Part shown: positions 60,799-64,000 of the stretch, piece after piece
Position numbering within the stretch: the stretch's first letter is position 1
Layout: each line of letters opens with the position of its first letter
Assembly: GCF_003026355.1 (NCBI RefSeq)
Contig: NZ_PYON01000002.1
Coordinates: 398,058-462,057 of the forward strand
DNA from: Photobacterium kishitanii
GTDB taxonomy: Bacteria; Pseudomonadota; Gammaproteobacteria; Enterobacterales; Vibrionaceae
Direction: 5' to 3'
Length of the DNA stretch: 64,000 nt
Translations under genes and position numbers: made by a program
Notes under the pieces: generated by a model
The model's input: the letters and a program-made list of their open reading frames with translations, nothing else
Databases searched by the model: none
What the model was told of the DNA's origin: nothing

Positions 60799-60889
60799 TC
60801 CCTGTTAGTTCAGTTGGTGCTTCTTTATTGGGAAGATTAGCGGCCTGTTAATTCACATGTCACTGGTTCAAGTCCAGTAGAGGGAGCCA
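60799..60889 (+). pseudogene. Decayed tRNA-Asn copy (first duplicate)
   Basis: The sequence follows tRNA-Asn at both ends (TTAGTTCAGTTGG, GTCACTGGTTCAAGTCC and GGGAGCCA) but an insertion of about 15 bases with a small hairpin-like stretch (CTTCTTTATTGGGAAG) replaces part of the D arm and anticodon stem. The acceptor has one mismatch, and the anticodon stem is lost, so it should not function. Its own terminator follows. Confidence 0.85.
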
Positions 60890-60894
60890 AATAG

Positions 60895-60925
60895 AAAAGC
60901 CCGCAAGCAATTGCGGGCTTTTTTA
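60895..60925 (+). terminator. Terminator of the first decayed tRNA-Asn copy
   Basis: GCCCGCAA/TTGCGGGC (60899-60906 and 60911-60918) with T6 is the same as at 60704, copied along with the tRNA. Confidence 0.88.
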
Positions 60926-60950
60926 CGTTTTGAGTTTGGTGAAGCTAGGT

Positions 60951-60991
60951 TTCGAGCTTCGAGCTTCGAGCTTCGAGCTTCGAGTTTCGAG
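60951..60991 (+). repeat. 7-bp tandem repeat, TTCGAGC
   Basis: TTCGAGC is repeated four times exactly, then TTCGAGT and TTCGAG, for 5.9 units. It lies between the two decayed tRNA-Asn copies. Confidence 0.95.
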
Positions 60992-61032
60992 ACTGCGAGA
61001 GTGTAGGGTGCTAGCTCCTAACACTATACAAT

Positions 61033-61123
61033 TCCTTATTAGTTCAGTTGGTGCTTCTTTATTGGGAAGATTAGCGGCCTGTTAATTTACATGTCACTGG
61101 TTCAAGTCCAGTAGAGGGAGCTA
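61033..61123 (+). pseudogene. Decayed tRNA-Asn copy (second duplicate)
   Basis: It has the same D-arm insertion as the first decayed copy, a more damaged acceptor (TCCTTAT) and CTA in place of CCA at the 3' end. It is followed by the same terminator. It derives from the first decayed copy, because the insertion is shared. Confidence 0.85.
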
Positions 61124-61128
61124 AATAG

Positions 61129-61158
61129 AAAAGCCCGCGAGCAATTGCGGGCTTTTTT
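61129..61158 (+). terminator. Terminator of the second decayed tRNA-Asn copy
   Basis: GCCCGC (61133-61138) pairs with GCGGGC (61147-61152), with the inner pairs slightly altered, and is followed by T6. Confidence 0.85.
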
Positions 61159-61251
61159 ACATCTAAAATTTGGTAGTAGTAGGGTGTTTAGCGCTCGAAT
61201 AGTGGTTCATCCATCGCTATATAATTCTCTCTTAGTCTGTCGGTTTGCTTT

Positions 61252-62160
61252 TTATACTTCAGGTTTTAGTTTTACAGATTTTGACATTAGTATTGAAATA
61301 TCAGGTTTTTTTGCCACTAAATATACTGCACTTGCTGCTAAAACAAAGCCAACTATTCCTATCCAACTGAAAGATTCTCCAAATATTAACCAAGCTTGAA
61401 TTGCAGTGATGGGGGGGACTAAATAAAACATTGAAGCGACACTTGATGATGCATTTTTGTTTACCATGTAAAGTAGTAATAGCAATGCAATACAAGATAG
61501 ACAGATTACTAACCAAGCTAACGATAGAATAAATTCTGTCGTCCATAATACTTTCATCGTTTCAAATTTAAGTGCGATAGGTAGGAATAAAGTTAATGCG
61601 GCTAGGTATTGAATTGTCGCTCCGCCGATCATATCAATCTGCTGACAATACTTTTTTTGATATAGTGTGCCTAGAGTAATACCGAATAGTGCTGATAAGC
61701 AGAAACAGAATGCACTGGTTTTATGTAGTTCTGATTGCCACTCCATTTTTCCCATCAATACCATCGTGATACCGATAAATCCGAGTAATAAGCCTAGCCA
61801 TTGAGATGGTTTAAATTGTTCTTGAGTCAACGATAAAAGAATAATCGCCGTCAAAATAGGTTGAATCCCCACTAATAGTGAACTTAGGCCTGCAGGCATG
61901 CCTAAACTAATCGCGAAGTAACTGCCTCCAAGATAAAAACCGTGGATTAATAATCCAGCAATACAGCTGTGCCAAAAGTCTTTTCCTGTTGGGATGCGTC
62001 GATGTAACAACCCTGCAATGATCAGAAAAAGTAATATGTTTAAAGCCATACGGATAGAAAGTAATGTCGCAGGTTCGGCGTATTGTAAGCCAAAGCGTGC
62101 CCCAACAAATCCAGAGGCCCAAAGGATAACAAATACAAAAGGAATAGCTTTGATTAGCAT
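61252..62160 (-). CDS. EamA/DMT-family transporter
   Basis: The 302-residue membrane protein has ten helices in two EamA repeats (FVILWASGFVGARFGLQYAEP, shortened; AISLGMPAGLSSLLVGIQPILTA; and SVASMFYLVPPITAIQAWLIFGE at the second repeat). It is homologous to but distinct from the EamA protein at 54013. AAGGATC precedes the ATG. It diverges from a MocR-type regulator only about 94 bases away, a common regulator-target arrangement, so a compound linked to pyridoxal or amino acids is a likely substrate. It could also be an exporter. Confidence 0.9.
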   Translation of the reverse strand: MLIKAIPFVFVILWASGFVGARFGLQYAEPATLLSIRMALNILLFLIIAGLLHRRIPTGKDFWHSCIAGLLIHGFYLGGSYFAISLGMPAGLSSLLVGIQPILTAIILLSLTQEQFKPSQWLGLLLGFIGITMVLMGKMEWQSELHKTSAFCFCLSALFGITLGTLYQKKYCQQIDMIGGATIQYLAALTLFLPIALKFETMKVLWTTEFILSLAWLVICLSCIALLLLLYMVNKNASSSVASMFYLVPPITAIQAWLIFGESFSWIGIVGFVLAASAVYLVAKKPDISILMSKSVKLKPEV

Positions 62161-62254
62161 GATAGATCCTTGTTCTATATTGTTTGTTGTTTTTGAGTTC
62201 TGTTAATATACTCGGGTACAGTTTCTTCTTGAAGTTACAGATTTAGGTCTTTAT

Positions 62255-63727
62255 ATGGGCACAGATTTTGCGAGTATGTTGGATCATAATCATTATTTAG
62301 AGCAAGGTGATCGGCAGGAAAGTAATAAATATCTTGTTGTGGAAAATTATATTAAACAAGTCATTCAGAGCGGGATATATCAAAAGGATGACAAACTACC
62401 GTCTATTCGTTCATTAAGTATTGATCTGTGTGTGAGTAAAAATACTGTTATTCGAGCCTATCAAGAATTAGAAGCACAGGGGCATGTTTATTCTGTGCCA
62501 AGATCCGGTTATCGTGTCAAAATTAGAGCTGAATTTAACTCAACGTGGTTTGAACCAACTTGTGTTGATTTGATCTCTGTATGTAAAGAGATCCTCACTT
62601 ATTCGAAGCATAAAGAGTTACTGTCTATAGGCTCTGCACATCCAAATATTGACGCGCCCGCGATAAAAAGTTTATATGCAGAAATTGGCCGTCATAGCCG
62701 TCAGCAAGCATATACTTCTAGCCATTATCAATTACCACCAGGTGATAAGTTACTGGTTAAACAATTGGCAAAAATCACTCAAGATTTAGGTATAGCAGCA
62801 CGTGTAGATGATTTATTGGTTACCCATGGTGCCCAGCAAGCGATCAGTTTAGCGTTACGTGCTATTACTAATAGTGGTGATATCGTTGCGGTTGAATCAC
62901 CTTGTTATTTTGGTAATTTATTATTATTGGAGTCATTAGGGTTAAAAGTAGTCGAAATTCCTAGCTGCCCTCGAGATGGTATAAATCCAGCAGCACTTGA
63001 GCAAGCGATGAAAGATTGGGATATTAAAGTCATTATAGTGACTCCAAATTTTACTAATCCAACAGGAGCAGTAATGCCGTTGGAACGGCGTAAATATTTT
63101 CTTTCTGTATCTGGTAATATTCCTATTATTGAAGATGATGTTTTTGGTGCATTGGCTTATAGCTATCTGTTACCCAGCTTATATACTTTAGATAGCCAAA
63201 AGCGTGTTATTTATGTTAATTCATTATCGAAAACACTTGATTCTCGACTTCGTATTGGTTGGATGTTAGCGGGTCGATATCGTGCACAGGTAGAGCAGTA
63301 CCTATTGTGTGACAATATGGGGTGTCTTAATCTGATGCAATCAGGGGTCGCTACGTTTTTAACTTCAGGGAAATATCGTCCACATACGACACGGATGATC
63401 CGTATTTATCAAACTAACGTTAAGCATTTTTCTACTCTATTACATGACGTATTAGAACAGCATGAAAATGTGAAAAATCGTTATCAAATAAATATAACCC
63501 AAGGATCTTTTTTACTGTGGATTAAACTACCTGAGGAAACTAACAGTTATGATCTTTATCGTGCCTGTAATAAAGAAAGGATCAGTATCTTGCCTGGTAC
63601 TGTTTTTGGTTTGCATAATCAATATCAGAATTTTATTCGTGTTAGCGTAGCAAATTTTAGTCGTGATAAAGATTGGCTACCAGCAATGAAGATATTGGGG
63701 AGGTTAATTTCTCAGTATGCTCCGTAA
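62255..63727 (+). CDS. MocR-family transcriptional regulator (GntR HTH plus aminotransferase-like domain)
   Basis: The 490-residue protein has a GntR winged helix (YLVVENYIKQVIQSGIYQKDDKLPSIRSLS, shortened; SKNTVIRAYQELEAQGHVYSVPRSGYRV) and a fold-type I PLP domain (about residues 110-490) with VTHGAQQAISLALR, PNFTNPTGAVM, EDDVFGALAY and SLSKTLDSRLRIGWML. The Lys in SLSKT is the likely PLP site. MocR regulators sense PLP or related amines, and this gene diverges from an EamA transporter that it likely controls. Confidence 0.93.
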   Translation: MGTDFASMLDHNHYLEQGDRQESNKYLVVENYIKQVIQSGIYQKDDKLPSIRSLSIDLCVSKNTVIRAYQELEAQGHVYSVPRSGYRVKIRAEFNSTWFEPTCVDLISVCKEILTYSKHKELLSIGSAHPNIDAPAIKSLYAEIGRHSRQQAYTSSHYQLPPGDKLLVKQLAKITQDLGIAARVDDLLVTHGAQQAISLALRAITNSGDIVAVESPCYFGNLLLLESLGLKVVEIPSCPRDGINPAALEQAMKDWDIKVIIVTPNFTNPTGAVMPLERRKYFLSVSGNIPIIEDDVFGALAYSYLLPSLYTLDSQKRVIYVNSLSKTLDSRLRIGWMLAGRYRAQVEQYLLCDNMGCLNLMQSGVATFLTSGKYRPHTTRMIRIYQTNVKHFSTLLHDVLEQHENVKNRYQINITQGSFLLWIKLPEETNSYDLYRACNKERISILPGTVFGLHNQYQNFIRVSVANFSRDKDWLPAMKILGRLISQYAP

Positions 63728-63843
63728 CAGTCAGAGTGATTTCGTTTATTAGCTGTGTTTTGTTTTATAAAACATCAATATGAATAACATTAATGTCTTT
63801 TGATTAATAGATGATCACTTGAAAATCTTTTTAATATTATTGC

Positions 63844-63872
63844 TTTACAGGGAAAGGTCAGCACTATATTAT
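63844..63872 (+). promoter_or_regulatory. Promoter of tRNA-Ser copy 3
   Basis: TTTACA (63844-63849) and TATTAT (63867-63872) are 17 bases apart, the same as at copy 2, with a CGCGGC discriminator. Confidence 0.72.
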
Positions 63873-63882
63873 TCGCGGCATT

Positions 63883-63973
63883 GGAGAGATGGCTGAGTGG
63901 TTGAAAGCACCGGTCTTGAAAACCGGCATACGTTTATAGCGTATCTAGGGTTCAAATCCCTATCTCTCCGCCA
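63883..63973 (+). tRNA. tRNA-Ser (anticodon UGA), copy 3
   Basis: Sequence-identical to copies 1 and 2. The 138 bases from 63863 to the window end equal 60168-60305 exactly, so a second tRNA array may follow. Confidence 0.96.
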
Positions 63974-64000
63974 AATTCTGAAGATTCGATTTATCGGGTT

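Noticed and set aside
60799..60889. A functional second tRNA-Asn gene.
   Set aside because: The D arm and anticodon stem are replaced by an insertion, so no cloverleaf can form.

Overview
The window looks like a chromosomal segment of a marine gammaproteobacterium of the family Vibrionaceae, most likely Photobacterium or a close relative. This is inferred from the low-to-moderate GC content, the protein relatedness, a selenocysteine-dependent formate hydrogenlyase (FHL) locus, and dense arrays of duplicated tRNA genes. I could not run a database search, so the genus is an inference.

Region 1 (1-2.4 kb) holds the 3' end of a repetitive surface-type protein, a Sel1-repeat lipoprotein and a DUF4136-like lipoprotein.

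Region 2 (2.5-24.9 kb) is the centrepiece, an almost self-contained formate-to-hydrogen island. It has tRNA-Sec (selC), selA and selB to make and insert selenocysteine; a hycBCDEFGHI operon for hydrogenase-3, its membrane arm, ferredoxin subunits and maturation protease; hydN-fdhF, with an in-frame UGA at codon 140 followed by a SECIS hairpin; the activator fhlA; fdhD; a hupE-like nickel permease; and hypF-hypA-hypB. Two sigma-54 promoters (-24/-12) precede hycB and hydN, each with upstream clusters of TGTCGA motifs that are probable FhlA sites. Perfect FNR-type boxes lie upstream of selC (at about -41.5 from a good -10) and of fhlA. The simplest reading is that anoxia induces the selenocysteine machinery and the activator, and formate then fires the two structural operons. 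hycA and hypCDE are not in the window.

Region 3 (25-36.4 kb) has small exported proteins, an nhaC-patB/malY-type operon with a long perfect LacI-type palindrome next to its LacI-family regulator, tRNA-Gly, a CHASE-GGDEF diguanylate cyclase broken by a one-base frameshift, a GNAT enzyme, and a zinc/manganese-type ABC importer operon that begins with an unlisted 56-residue membrane protein.

Region 4 (36.7-45.4 kb) has a polysaccharide-flippase-like protein, a DUF1007-NicO metal transport pair sharing a 13-bp operator core with the ABC importer (probable Zur control), an orphan LptA-like protein, a methyltransferase and a Crp/Fnr regulator diverging from a Fur box and an FNR-type box, and a BspA-type leucine-rich-repeat protein.

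Region 5 (45.4-55.8 kb) has GNAT, YqhD-type alcohol dehydrogenase with a YqhC-like AraC regulator, a Kef-type K+/H+ antiporter with its quinone-reductase partner, PotD coupled to an acetylpolyamine amidohydrolase, an EamA transporter and an SDR enzyme.

Region 6 (55.9-64 kb) is dominated by tRNA genes: three identical tRNA-Ser(UGA) copies, plus Asp, Thr, Tyr and Asn, two decayed tRNA-Asn copies each with its own terminator, and a 138-bp exact direct repeat bracketing a MocR/EamA pair. It also contains small lipoproteins, a His-rich one among them, and an NSS-family transporter.
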